This document shows positions 1 through 8,028 of a DNA stretch of 64,000 nucleotides, piece by piece; within the stretch, counting starts at the first letter, position 1, and every line of letters begins with the position of its first letter. Below the pieces are notes generated by a model, which was not told the origin of the DNA, did no database searches, and saw only the letters and a list, made by a program, of their open reading frames with translations. The position numbers were made by a program, and so were the translations under genes. The stretch is from Streptomyces sp. M92 (GTDB lineage Bacteria > Actinomycetota > Actinomycetes > Streptomycetales > Streptomycetaceae), in assembly GCF_028473745.1 (NCBI RefSeq), contig NZ_CP101137.1, positions 4,712,001-4,776,000 on the forward strand, written 5' to 3'.

Positions 1-273
1 GGTCTCGTGCACTTCGAAGTGCGTCGGGCCCGCTCCCTTTTCGCCGAGGGCTACCGGCTGCTGCCCATGCTCGACCGGCGCAGCGGCGCCTGCGTGGCCG
101 CCATGGCCGGCATCTACCGCCGCCTCCTGGACCGCATCGAGCGGGACCCGGAGGCGGTGCTGCGCGGCCGGGTCTCGCTCCCCGGACGCGAGAAGGCGTA
201 CGTTGCGGTGCGCGGCCTGTCGGGTCTCGACACCCGGCACGTCACCCGGCGGGCCGTCAGGAGGCGCGCCTGA
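1..273 (+). CDS. hpnD: Presqualene diphosphate synthase HpnD, C-terminal part (cut by window start)
   Basis: The open frame enters from the left edge (frame 1) and ends at TGA 271-273, leaving about 90 C-terminal residues. The visible piece (ARSLFAEGYRLLPMLDRR, then AGIYRRLLDRIE) resembles the last helices of squalene/phytoene synthase-type enzymes. HpnD condenses two farnesyl diphosphates to presqualene diphosphate in the HpnC/D/E route to squalene. The substrate-binding Asp-rich motifs lie upstream of the window, so the call rests on this tail plus the hopanoid genes that follow. Its stop overlaps the next start (TGATG), indicating translational coupling. Confidence 0.75.
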   Translation, partial: GLVHFEVRRARSLFAEGYRLLPMLDRRSGACVAAMAGIYRRLLDRIERDPEAVLRGRVSLPGREKAYVAVRGLSGLDTRHVTRRAVRRRA

Positions 274-431
274 TGGACACACCCGGCACACTCGACACTC
301 CGGACCCGCACGAGGCGGCCGGCGAAGAGCGGCGGGCAACCCTCCGCTGGCGGGCGGCGTCCCAGACTGAGACGGTCTGCCGTACGCCGTTCAAGCACCG
401 CGGCGACCGGACAGGGAAGGGCGCACCATGA
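273..431 (+). CDS. Small uncharacterised ORF (52 aa) in the hopanoid operon
   Basis: An ATG at 273 overlaps the hpnD stop (TGATG), and the frame runs 52 codons to TGA 429-431, which overlaps the hpnE start (ATGA). The predicted product begins MDTPGTLDTPDPHEAAGEER and is rich in Arg, Thr and Pro, with one Cys and no membrane segment or recognisable domain. Perfect coupling at both ends is the main argument that it is a real gene. The hpnE start has its own GGGAAGG site inside it, so it could instead be a spacer translated to carry ribosomes from hpnD to hpnE. In S. coelicolor locus numbering (memory) there is room for one small gene at this place. Function unknown. Confidence 0.5.
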   Translation: MDTPGTLDTPDPHEAAGEERRATLRWRAASQTETVCRTPFKHRGDRTGKGAP

Positions 432-1864
432 CGCACGGCAACGGCACGCGCGAGGGCGGGCGGCTCGCGGACGTCTCCGCCGTCCGCCCCGGCGGACACG
501 CCGTCGTGGTCGGCGGCGGACTCGCCGGCGTCACCGCCGCGCTCGCGCTCGCCGACGCCGGTGTGCGCGTCACCCTGCTCGAAGGGCGGCCGCGCCTGGG
601 CGGGCTCGCCTTCTCCTTCCGGCGCGGCGGCCTCACCGTCGACAACGGCCAGCACGTCTACCTGCGCTGCTGCACCGCCTACCGCTGGTTCCTCGACCGC
701 ATCGGCGGGACGGCGCTCGCTCCCGTGCAGGAACGTCTCGACGTGCCCGTCGTCGACCTCGGCCGGCCCGAGGGACGGCGGCTCGGCAGACTGCGCCGCG
801 ACGCGCTGCCCGTCCCCCTCCACCTGGGGCGCAGCCTCGCCACGTACCCGCACCTCTCGCTCGCCGAACGCGCGAGCGTCGGGCGGGCCGCGCTCGCGCT
901 GAAGGGGCTCGACCCCGCCGATCCGGCCCTGGACACCCAGGACTTCGGCAGCTGGCTGGCCGCGCACGGCCAGTCGGCGCGCGCCGTCGAGGCCCTGTGG
1001 GACCTGGTCGGGGTCGCCACCCTCAACGCGGTCGCGGGCGACGCCTCGCTCGGGCTCGCCGCGATGGTGTTCAAGACCGGTCTGCTGTCCGACCCGGGCG
1101 CTGCCGACATCGGCTGGGCCCGGGTCCCGCTGGGCGAGCTGCACGACCGGCTGGCCCGAAATGAGCTCGACGCCGCGGGCGTGCGCACCGAGGTCCGTAC
1201 ACGCGTCACCTCCGTGAGTGAGAACGACAACGGCGGCTGGAGCGTCCAGGTTCCCGGCGAGACGCTCCAGGCGGACGCGGTCGTCCTCGCCGTACCCCAG
1301 CGCGAGGCGCACGGACTGCTGCCCGCGGGCGCGCTCGACGCCCCGGACAACCTCCTGGAGATCGGCACCGCGCCGATCCTCAACGTCCACGTGATCTACG
1401 ACCGGAAGGTGCTCGCCGCGCCCTTCCTCACGGCGCTCGGCACCCCGGTGCAATGGGTGTTCGACCGCACCGAGGCCTCCGGGCTGAGGCAGGGCCAGTA
1501 CCTGGCGCTGTCCCAGTCGACGGCCCAGAACGAGATCGACGAGCCCGTGGCCGCGCTGCGCGAGCGGTACCTGCCCGAGCTGGAGCGGCTGCTGCCCCTG
1601 GCCCGGGGTGCCGGGGTGAAGGACTTCTTCGTGACCAGGGAGCGCACCGCGACCTTCGCTCCCGCCCCCGGCGTCGGCCGTCTGAGGCCCGGCGCCCGCA
1701 CCAAGGCACCCGGCCTCTACCTGGCCGGAGCGTGGACCGCCACCGGGTGGCCCGCGACCATGGAGAGCGCGGTTCGCAGCGGTGTCGGGGCGGCGGGCGC
1801 CGCACTCGGCGCCCTCGGCCGGTCCCGCGGCCTCCTCCCCGACTTCTTCGAGGAGGCGGCGTGA
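428..1864 (+). CDS. hpnE: Hydroxysqualene dehydroxylase HpnE (FAD-dependent)
   Basis: 478 residues. The N-terminus has a Rossmann dinucleotide site (VVVGGGLAGVTAALALADAG, about residues 26-45, then LLEGRPRLGG), typical of phytoene-desaturase-like amine oxidoreductases. The C-terminus has the matching FAD-closing segment (PGLYLAGAWTATGWPATMESAVRSG). HpnE-family enzymes reduce hydroxysqualene, made by HpnC from presqualene diphosphate, to squalene. The ATG at 428 follows GGGAAGG and overlaps the upstream small ORF (ATGA); its stop overlaps the GTG of the prenyl synthase. It was long annotated as phytoene or squalene dehydrogenase, but the hopanoid context favours HpnE. Confidence 0.9.
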   Translation: MTHGNGTREGGRLADVSAVRPGGHAVVVGGGLAGVTAALALADAGVRVTLLEGRPRLGGLAFSFRRGGLTVDNGQHVYLRCCTAYRWFLDRIGGTALAPVQERLDVPVVDLGRPEGRRLGRLRRDALPVPLHLGRSLATYPHLSLAERASVGRAALALKGLDPADPALDTQDFGSWLAAHGQSARAVEALWDLVGVATLNAVAGDASLGLAAMVFKTGLLSDPGAADIGWARVPLGELHDRLARNELDAAGVRTEVRTRVTSVSENDNGGWSVQVPGETLQADAVVLAVPQREAHGLLPAGALDAPDNLLEIGTAPILNVHVIYDRKVLAAPFLTALGTPVQWVFDRTEASGLRQGQYLALSQSTAQNEIDEPVAALRERYLPELERLLPLARGAGVKDFFVTRERTATFAPAPGVGRLRPGARTKAPGLYLAGAWTATGWPATMESAVRSGVGAAGAALGALGRSRGLLPDFFEEAA

Positions 1865-2997
1865 AAACCGATCCGCGTGGCACCGACGCCGGCGCTCTCG
1901 GCACCGCAACTGGAGGAAAGACTGTGCCCACTGTGCCCCCGGCCACGAAGGCCGATCCACGGACCACGGTGGACGTGACCGCGCTCCTGGAGCGCGGCCG
2001 GACCCTGTCCACGCCGGTCCTGCGGGCGGCGGTCGACCGCCTGGCGCCTCCCATGGACACCGTCGCCGCCTACCACTTCGGCTGGATCGACGCCCACGGC
2101 AGGCCCGCCGACGGCGACGGCGGCAAGGCCGTGCGCCCCGCCCTCGCGGTGCTCTCCGCCGAGGTCACCGGAGCCGCGCCCGAGGTCGGCGTCCCCGGCG
2201 CGGTGGCCGTGGAACTGGTGCACAACTTCTCCCTCCTGCACGACGACCTGATGGACGGCGACGAGCAGCGCCGCCACCGCGACACCGTCTGGAAGGTGCA
2301 CGGGCCCGCCCAGGCCATCCTGGTCGGCGACGCCCTGTTCGCCCTGGCCAACGAGGTGCTGCTGGAACTCGGCACCGTCGAGGCCGGCCGCGCCACCCGC
2401 CGCCTGACCAAGGCCTCCCGCGCCCTGATCGACGGCCAGGCCCAGGACATCTCCTACGAGCACCGCGACCGCGTCAGCGTCGAGGAGTGCCTGGAGATGG
2501 AGGGCAACAAGACCGGCGCCCTGCTGGCCTCCGCCAGCTCCATCGGCGCGGTCCTCGGCGGCGCCGACGAGCGCACCGCCGACACGCTGGAGCGGTACGG
2601 CTACCACCTGGGCCTCGCCTTCCAGGCCGTCGACGACCTCCTCGGCATCTGGGGCGACCCGGACGCCACCGGCAAGCAGACCTGGAGCGACCTGCGCCAG
2701 CGCAAGAAGTCCCTGCCGGTCGTCGCCGCCCTCGCCGCGGGCGGCCCCGCCTCCGAACGGCTCGGCGAGATCCTCGCCGCCGACGCCAAGACCAGTGACT
2801 TCGCGAACTTCTCCGAGGAGGAGTTCGCGGCCCGCGCCGCCCTCATCGAGGAAGCGGGCGGGCGGGAGTGGACCGCCGACGAGGCGCGCCGCCAGCACAC
2901 CATCGCCATCGAAGCCCTCGACGCCGTCGACATGCCCGACCGGGTGCGGGACATGTTCACCGCGCTCGCGGACTTCGTCGTCGTACGAAAGAGATGA
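1861..2997 (+). CDS. Polyprenyl (farnesyl-type) diphosphate synthase
   Basis: All-trans isoprenyl diphosphate synthase of 378 residues if started at GTG 1861, which overlaps the hpnE stop and follows AGGAGG. An equally good in-frame GTG lies at 1924 behind GGAGG, 7 bases away, giving 357 residues; the extra 21 residues look unstructured, so 1924 may be the true start. Both Asp-rich motifs are present: LLHDDLMDGDEQRR (first) and FQAVDDLLGIWGD (second), which bind Mg-diphosphate. In this operon it should supply farnesyl diphosphate to HpnC/HpnD. Chain length cannot be fixed from sequence alone. Confidence 0.9.
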   Translation: MKTDPRGTDAGALGTATGGKTVPTVPPATKADPRTTVDVTALLERGRTLSTPVLRAAVDRLAPPMDTVAAYHFGWIDAHGRPADGDGGKAVRPALAVLSAEVTGAAPEVGVPGAVAVELVHNFSLLHDDLMDGDEQRRHRDTVWKVHGPAQAILVGDALFALANEVLLELGTVEAGRATRRLTKASRALIDGQAQDISYEHRDRVSVEECLEMEGNKTGALLASASSIGAVLGGADERTADTLERYGYHLGLAFQAVDDLLGIWGDPDATGKQTWSDLRQRKKSLPVVAALAAGGPASERLGEILAADAKTSDFANFSEEEFAARAALIEEAGGREWTADEARRQHTIAIEALDAVDMPDRVRDMFTALADFVVVRKR

Positions 2998-3030
2998 TCA
3001 CTATCGGTCGAATAGCCCTCGCGTAGTCGC

Positions 3031-3063
3031 CGGCCGGTGCCGCAGGTACACGAGCACCGGCCG
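3031..3063 (+). other. Intercistronic hairpin upstream of the squalene-hopene cyclase gene
   Basis: A perfect 10-bp inverted repeat, CGGCCGGTGC and GCACCGGCCG, with a 13-base loop. It sits in the only sizeable gap (117 bp) inside an otherwise overlapping operon, 51 bases before the cyclase ATG. It has no T-run, so it could be a weak terminator/attenuator, an RNA-processing site or an mRNA stabiliser for the cyclase message. Seen in sequence; function inferred. Confidence 0.5.
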
Positions 3064-3114
3064 ACGGCGGACCCACAGCAGAAGCGCCACTTGTTACTGC
3101 ACGAAGGGGAAGCC

Positions 3115-5172
3115 ATGACAGCGACGACCGACGGAAGCACCGGGGCCACCCTGAAGCCCCTGGCAGCCGCGGCCAGCGAAACCGACATCACGATCCCCGA
3201 CCCGGCGGCCGGGGTACCTGAAGCCGCCGCCCGCGCCACCCGGCGCGCCACGGACTTCCTGCTCTCCCGGCAGGACGCCCAGGGCTGGTGGAAGGGCGAC
3301 CTCGAGACGAACGTCACCATGGACGCCGAGGACCTGCTGCTGCGCCAGTTCCTCGGCATCCTGGAGGAGGACACCACCCGGGCCGCCGCCCTCTTCATCC
3401 GCGGCGAGCAGCGCGAGGACGGCACCTGGGCCACCTTCTACGACGGTCCCGGCGACCTGTCCGCCACCATCGAGGCCTACGTCGCCCTCCGGCTGGCCGG
3501 CGACGCGCCCGACGCCCCGCACATGGCGAGGGCCGCCGAGTGGATCCGCTCCCGGGGCGGCATCGCCGCCGCCCGCGTCTTCACCCGTATCTGGCTCGCC
3601 CTCTTCGGCTGGTGGAAGTGGGACGACCTGCCCGAACTCCCGCCCGAGCTGATCTACTTCCCGACCTGGGTGCCGCTCAACATCTACGACTTCGGCTGCT
3701 GGGCCCGGCAGACCATCGTGCCGCTGACCGTCGTCTCGGCGAAACGCCCGGTGCGCCCCGCGCCCTTCCCGCTGGACGAACTGCACACCGACCCGCACCG
3801 TCCCAGCCCGCCGCGGCCCCTGGCGCCGGCAAGGAGCTGGGACGGCGCCTTCCAGCGCATCGACAAGGCCCTGCACGCCTACCGCAGGATCGCCCCGCGC
3901 CGGCTGCGCCGGGCCGCCATGAACACGGCCGCCCGCTGGATCATCGAGCGCCAGGAGAACGACGGCTGCTGGGGCGGCATCCAGCCCCCGGCCGTGTACT
4001 CCGTCATCGCGCTCTACCTGCTCGGCTACGACCTCGAACACCCCGTGATGCGGGCCGGTCTGGAGTCGCTGGACCGCTTCGCCGTGTGGCGCGAGGACGG
4101 CGCCCGGATGATCGAGGCCTGCCAGTCCCCGGTGTGGGACACCTGCCTGGCGACCATCGCGCTGGCCGACGCGGGCGTGCCCGCCGACCACCCGCAGCTG
4201 GTGAAGGCCGCCGACTGGATGCTCGGCGAGCAGATCGTCCGCCCCGGCGACTGGTCGGTGAAGCGGCCCGGACTCCCGCCCGGCGGCTGGGCTTTCGAGT
4301 TCCACAACGACAACTACCCCGACATCGACGACACCGCCGAGGTCGTCCTCGCCCTGCGCCGCGTCAGGCACCACGACCCGGAGCGAGTGGAGCAGGCGAT
4401 CGGCCGCGGGGTGCGCTGGAACCTCGGCATGCAGTCGAAGAACGGCGCCTGGGGCGCGTTCGACGTCGACAACACCAGCGCCTTCCCCAACCGGCTGCCC
4501 TTCTGCGACTTCGGCGAGGTCATCGACCCGCCCTCGGCCGACGTGACCGCGCACGTCGTCGAGATGCTCGCCGTCGAGGGCCTCACCCACGACCCGCGCA
4601 CCCGGCGCGGCATCCAGTGGCTGCTGGCCGAGCAGGAGGCGGACGGCTCCTGGTTCGGCCGCTGGGGCGTCAACTACGTCTACGGCACCGGTTCCGTCGT
4701 GCCCGCGCTGACCGCCGCCGGACTGCCCGCCTCGCACCCCGCGATCCGCCGTGCGGTCTCGTGGCTGCAGTCCGTCCAGAACGACGACGGCGGCTGGGGC
4801 GAGGACCTGCGCTCCTACCGGTACGTGAAAGAGTGGAGCGGCCGGGGCGCCTCGACCGCCTCGCAGACCGCCTGGGCCCTGATGGCGCTGCTGGCGGCGG
4901 GGGAGCGGGAGTCCAAGGCCGTCGAGCGGGGCATCGCCTGGCTCGCCGCCACCCAGCGGGAGGACGGCTCCTGGGACGAGCCCTACTTCACCGGCACCGG
5001 GTTCCCCTGGGACTTCTCCATCAACTACCACCTCTACCGGCAGGTCTTCCCGCTCACCGCACTCGGCCGGTACGTGCACGGGGAGCCCTTCGCCAAGAAG
5101 TCCGGCGCGGGGAAGCCCGGCGCCGGCCGGCCCTCCGCCGAGACGTCCGCCGCCGAGGTGAAGGGCAGCTGA
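3115..5172 (+). CDS. shc: Squalene-hopene cyclase
   Basis: 685 residues from ATG 3115 (GAAGGGGA 6-13 bases upstream), within the usual 630-720 range. The catalytic acid motif DIDDTA is at residues 403-408. Repeated QW-type motifs (QDAQGWWKGD, QREDGTW, QENDGCWGG, QSKNGAWGAFD, QEADGSWFGRWG, QNDDGGWGED, QREDGSWDE) mark the alpha-alpha barrel. The enzyme cyclises squalene to hopene/hopanol at the inner face of the membrane. A 25-residue tail rich in Lys, Ala and Gly follows the last QW motif. The stop overlaps the hpnG start (TGATG). Confidence 0.97.
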   Translation: MTATTDGSTGATLKPLAAAASETDITIPDPAAGVPEAAARATRRATDFLLSRQDAQGWWKGDLETNVTMDAEDLLLRQFLGILEEDTTRAAALFIRGEQREDGTWATFYDGPGDLSATIEAYVALRLAGDAPDAPHMARAAEWIRSRGGIAAARVFTRIWLALFGWWKWDDLPELPPELIYFPTWVPLNIYDFGCWARQTIVPLTVVSAKRPVRPAPFPLDELHTDPHRPSPPRPLAPARSWDGAFQRIDKALHAYRRIAPRRLRRAAMNTAARWIIERQENDGCWGGIQPPAVYSVIALYLLGYDLEHPVMRAGLESLDRFAVWREDGARMIEACQSPVWDTCLATIALADAGVPADHPQLVKAADWMLGEQIVRPGDWSVKRPGLPPGGWAFEFHNDNYPDIDDTAEVVLALRRVRHHDPERVEQAIGRGVRWNLGMQSKNGAWGAFDVDNTSAFPNRLPFCDFGEVIDPPSADVTAHVVEMLAVEGLTHDPRTRRGIQWLLAEQEADGSWFGRWGVNYVYGTGSVVPALTAAGLPASHPAIRRAVSWLQSVQNDDGGWGEDLRSYRYVKEWSGRGASTASQTAWALMALLAAGERESKAVERGIAWLAATQREDGSWDEPYFTGTGFPWDFSINYHLYRQVFPLTALGRYVHGEPFAKKSGAGKPGAGRPSAETSAAEVKGS

Positions 5173-5813
5173 TGACCCCCCAGACCGGCCCGTCCCCGCT
5201 GCTGATCGCCTGCGCGCTCGGCATCGAGCACCTCGCCCTGCGCACCGGCGACCGGGCCGGCGCCGACGGGCCGGTCACCGTCCTGCGTACGGGCATGGGC
5301 CCGAAGGCGGCCGAGCGCTCGGTCACCCGGGTCCTGGCCGACCCGGCGCTCGACGGAGCCGCCGTGCTGGCCACCGGCTTCTGCGCGGGGCTCGCCCCCG
5401 GCATGCACCCGGGCGACCTGGTCGTCGCCGAGGAGACCCGGGACCCGCGCGGGACGGTCGCCTGCGCCGGCACCGACCGGCTGGTGAAGGAACTCGCGCG
5501 CGCCCTGCCCAGGCGCACCGTCCACCGGGGTCCGCTGACCGGCTCCGACCACGTCGTCCGCGGCCCCGAACGCGCCGACCTGCTCGCGACCGGCGCGATC
5601 GCCGTCGACATGGAGTCCACGGCCACGCTCCTGAGCGCCGTCCGCACGGGCGCGCGCCCCGTTGCGGCCGTACGGGTGGTCGTGGACGCTCCGGAACACG
5701 AACTCGTCCGGATCGGCACCTTGCGCGGTGGAATATCGGCTTTCCGCGTTCTTCGATCAGTTCTTCCCGCATTCTTCGAATGGCACCGTTCTTTGCCGCT
5801 CCCCCGGAGGTGA
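5172..5813 (+). CDS. hpnG: Hopanoid nucleosidase/phosphorylase HpnG
   Basis: 213-residue purine-nucleoside-phosphorylase/5'-methylthioadenosine nucleosidase fold. LRTGMGPKAAERSV near the N-terminus is the phosphate/ribose loop, VLATGFCAGLAPGMHPGDLVV is the central strand-turn, and AVDMESTATL is the canonical MES nucleoside-binding motif. HpnG removes adenine from adenosylhopane, the HpnH product, to give ribosylhopane. ATG 5172 overlaps the cyclase stop. The gene ends 6 bp before hpnH, within whose Shine-Dalgarno region it terminates. Confidence 0.9.
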   Translation: MTPQTGPSPLLIACALGIEHLALRTGDRAGADGPVTVLRTGMGPKAAERSVTRVLADPALDGAAVLATGFCAGLAPGMHPGDLVVAEETRDPRGTVACAGTDRLVKELARALPRRTVHRGPLTGSDHVVRGPERADLLATGAIAVDMESTATLLSAVRTGARPVAAVRVVVDAPEHELVRIGTLRGGISAFRVLRSVLPAFFEWHRSLPLPRR

Positions 5814-5819
5814 GCCCAG

Positions 5820-6842
5820 ATGGCCATGCCGCTGCGTCAGTCCGTCAAGGTCGCTACATACCTGGCCGAACAGAAGATCCGCCGACGGGACAAGTTTCCG
5901 CTCATCGTGGAGCTGGAGCCGCTCTTCGCCTGCAACCTGAAGTGCGAGGGATGCGGCAAGATCCAGCACCCGGCCGGGGTGCTCAAGCAGCGCATGCCGG
6001 TCGCGCAGGCCGTCGGGGCGGTGCTGGAATCGGGCGCGCCGATGGTCTCCATCGCCGGCGGCGAGCCGCTGATGCACCCCCAGATCGACGAGATCGTCCG
6101 CCAGTTGGTCGCCAAGAGGAAGTACGTCTTCCTCTGCACCAACGCCCTGCTCATGCGCAAGAAGATGGACAAGTTCAAGCCCTCGCCCTACTTCGCCTTC
6201 GCGGTGCACATCGACGGGCTGCGCGAGCGGCACGACGAGTCCGTGGCCAAGGAGGGTGTGTTCGACGAGGCCGTGGAGGCCATCAAGGAGGCCAAACGGC
6301 GCGGCTTCCGCGTGACCACCAACTCGACCTTCTTCAACACCGACACCCCCCAGACCATCGTCGAGGTCCTCAACTTCCTCAACGACGACCTCAAGGTCGA
6401 CGAGATGATGATCTCGCCCGCCTACGCCTACGAGAAGGCGCCCGACCAGGAGCACTTCCTGGGCGTGGAGCAGACCCGAGAGCTGTTCAAGAAGGCGTTC
6501 TCGGGCGGCAACCGGGCCCGCTGGCGGCTCAACCACTCCCCGCTCTTCCTCGACTTCCTCGAAGGCAAGGTCGACTTCCCCTGCACCGCCTGGGCCATCC
6601 CGAACTACTCCCTCTTCGGCTGGCAGCGCCCCTGCTACCTGATGAGCGACGGCTACGTCCCGACGTACCGGGAGCTGATCGAGGAGACCGACTGGGACAA
6701 GTACGGCCGGGGCAAGGACCCGCGCTGCGCCAACTGCATGGCGCACTGCGGCTACGAGCCCACCGCCGTCCTGGCCACCATGGGCTCCCTCAAGGAGTCC
6801 CTGCGGGCCATGCGCGAGACCGTCTCCTCGAACCGGCCGTGA
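5820..6842 (+). CDS. hpnH: Adenosylhopane synthase HpnH (radical SAM)
   Basis: 340 residues. The radical SAM cluster motif CxxxCxxC is CNLKCEGC (Cys38, Cys42, Cys45), followed by the GGEP motif (SIAGGEPLMHP). A C-terminal Cys-rich stretch (RCANCMAHCGYEPT) is also conserved in HpnH proteins. HpnH adds the 5'-deoxyadenosyl radical to diploptene, the first step of side-chain building. The start ATG 5820 is preceded by a near-perfect ribosome binding site (GGAGGTGA). Confidence 0.95.
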   Translation: MAMPLRQSVKVATYLAEQKIRRRDKFPLIVELEPLFACNLKCEGCGKIQHPAGVLKQRMPVAQAVGAVLESGAPMVSIAGGEPLMHPQIDEIVRQLVAKRKYVFLCTNALLMRKKMDKFKPSPYFAFAVHIDGLRERHDESVAKEGVFDEAVEAIKEAKRRGFRVTTNSTFFNTDTPQTIVEVLNFLNDDLKVDEMMISPAYAYEKAPDQEHFLGVEQTRELFKKAFSGGNRARWRLNHSPLFLDFLEGKVDFPCTAWAIPNYSLFGWQRPCYLMSDGYVPTYRELIEETDWDKYGRGKDPRCANCMAHCGYEPTAVLATMGSLKESLRAMRETVSSNRP

Positions 6843-6846
6843 CGTC

Positions 6847-8001
6847 GTGACCGCCATCCCCCTGGGCGTTCCCGAGGTCCCGGTCCGGCCGGTCGCCGAG
6901 CGGCGCCTGTCGCGGCGCGTCCAGGTCGGGCCGGTGGCCGTCGGGGGCGGGGCCCCGGTGTCGGTGCAGTCCATGACCACCACCCGTACGTCCGACGTCG
7001 GCGCGACGCTCCAGCAGATCGCCGAGCTGACGGCGTCCGGCTGCGAGATCGTGCGCGTGGCCTGCCCGACGCAGGACGACGCGGACGCCCTGCCGGTGAT
7101 CGCGAAGAAGTCGCAGATCCCGGTGATCGCCGACATCCACTTCCAGCCGAAGTACGTGTTCGCCGCGATCGAGGCGGGCTGCGCGGCGGTCCGCGTGAAC
7201 CCGGGCAACATCAAGAAGTTCGACGACCAGGTGCGCGAGATCGCGAAGGCGGCCAAGGACCACGGCACGCCGATCCGCATCGGCGTGAACGCCGGTTCCC
7301 TGGACCGGCGCCTGCTGGAGAAGTACGGCAAGGCGACCCCACAGGCGCTGGTCGAGTCGGCCCTGTGGGAGGCGTCGCTCTTCGAGGAGCACGACTTCCG
7401 CGAGCTCAAGATCTCCGTCAAGCACAACGACCCGGTCGTCATGATCGAGGCCTACCGGCAGCTCGCCGCCCGGTGCGACTATCCCCTCCACCTCGGCGTC
7501 ACCGAGGCCGGCCCGGCCTTCCAGGGCACCGTCAAGTCGGCCGTCGCCTTCGGCGCGCTGCTCTCGCAGGGCATCGGCGACACCATCAGGGTGTCGCTCA
7601 GCGCGCCGCCCGCCGAGGAGGTCAAGGTCGGGCTCCAGATCCTCCAGTCGCTGGGGCTCAGGCAGCGCCGACTGGAGATCGTCTCGTGCCCGTCCTGCGG
7701 TCGCGCCCAGGTCGACGTGTACAAGCTCGCCGACGAGGTGACGGCCGGCCTGGAGGGTATGGAGGTCCCGCTGCGCGTGGCCGTCATGGGCTGTGTCGTC
7801 AACGGCCCCGGCGAGGCCCGCGAGGCCGACCTCGGCGTCGCCTCCGGCAACGGCAAGGGCCAGATCTTCGTCAGGGGCGAGGTCGTCAGGACCGTCCCCG
7901 AGTCGAAGATCGTCGAGACGCTGATCGACGAGGCGGCCCGGATCGCCGAGCAGATGGAGAAGGACGGCGCGTCGGGGGAGCCGGCCGTCACCGTGAGCTG
8001 A
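6847..8001 (+). CDS. ispG: 4-hydroxy-3-methylbut-2-en-1-yl diphosphate synthase IspG (GcpE), cluster copy
   Basis: 384 residues, the normal size for the short bacterial form. TIM-barrel signatures include SVQSMTTTRTSDV near the N-terminus and VRVNPGNIKKFDDQV. The C-terminal 4Fe-4S ligands are in SCPSCGRAQ (about residue 280) and GCVVNGPGEA (about 315). It converts MEcPP to HMBPP in the MEP pathway. The GTG start at 6847 is 4 bp after the hpnH stop. Streptomyces normally has another ispG elsewhere (known for S. coelicolor, from memory), so this copy probably boosts isoprenoid supply when hopanoids are made. Confidence 0.95.
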   Translation: MTAIPLGVPEVPVRPVAERRLSRRVQVGPVAVGGGAPVSVQSMTTTRTSDVGATLQQIAELTASGCEIVRVACPTQDDADALPVIAKKSQIPVIADIHFQPKYVFAAIEAGCAAVRVNPGNIKKFDDQVREIAKAAKDHGTPIRIGVNAGSLDRRLLEKYGKATPQALVESALWEASLFEEHDFRELKISVKHNDPVVMIEAYRQLAARCDYPLHLGVTEAGPAFQGTVKSAVAFGALLSQGIGDTIRVSLSAPPAEEVKVGLQILQSLGLRQRRLEIVSCPSCGRAQVDVYKLADEVTAGLEGMEVPLRVAVMGCVVNGPGEAREADLGVASGNGKGQIFVRGEVVRTVPESKIVETLIDEAARIAEQMEKDGASGEPAVTVS

Positions 8002-8028
8002 ACAGCACGGACCGAAGGGGGCCCGAAC

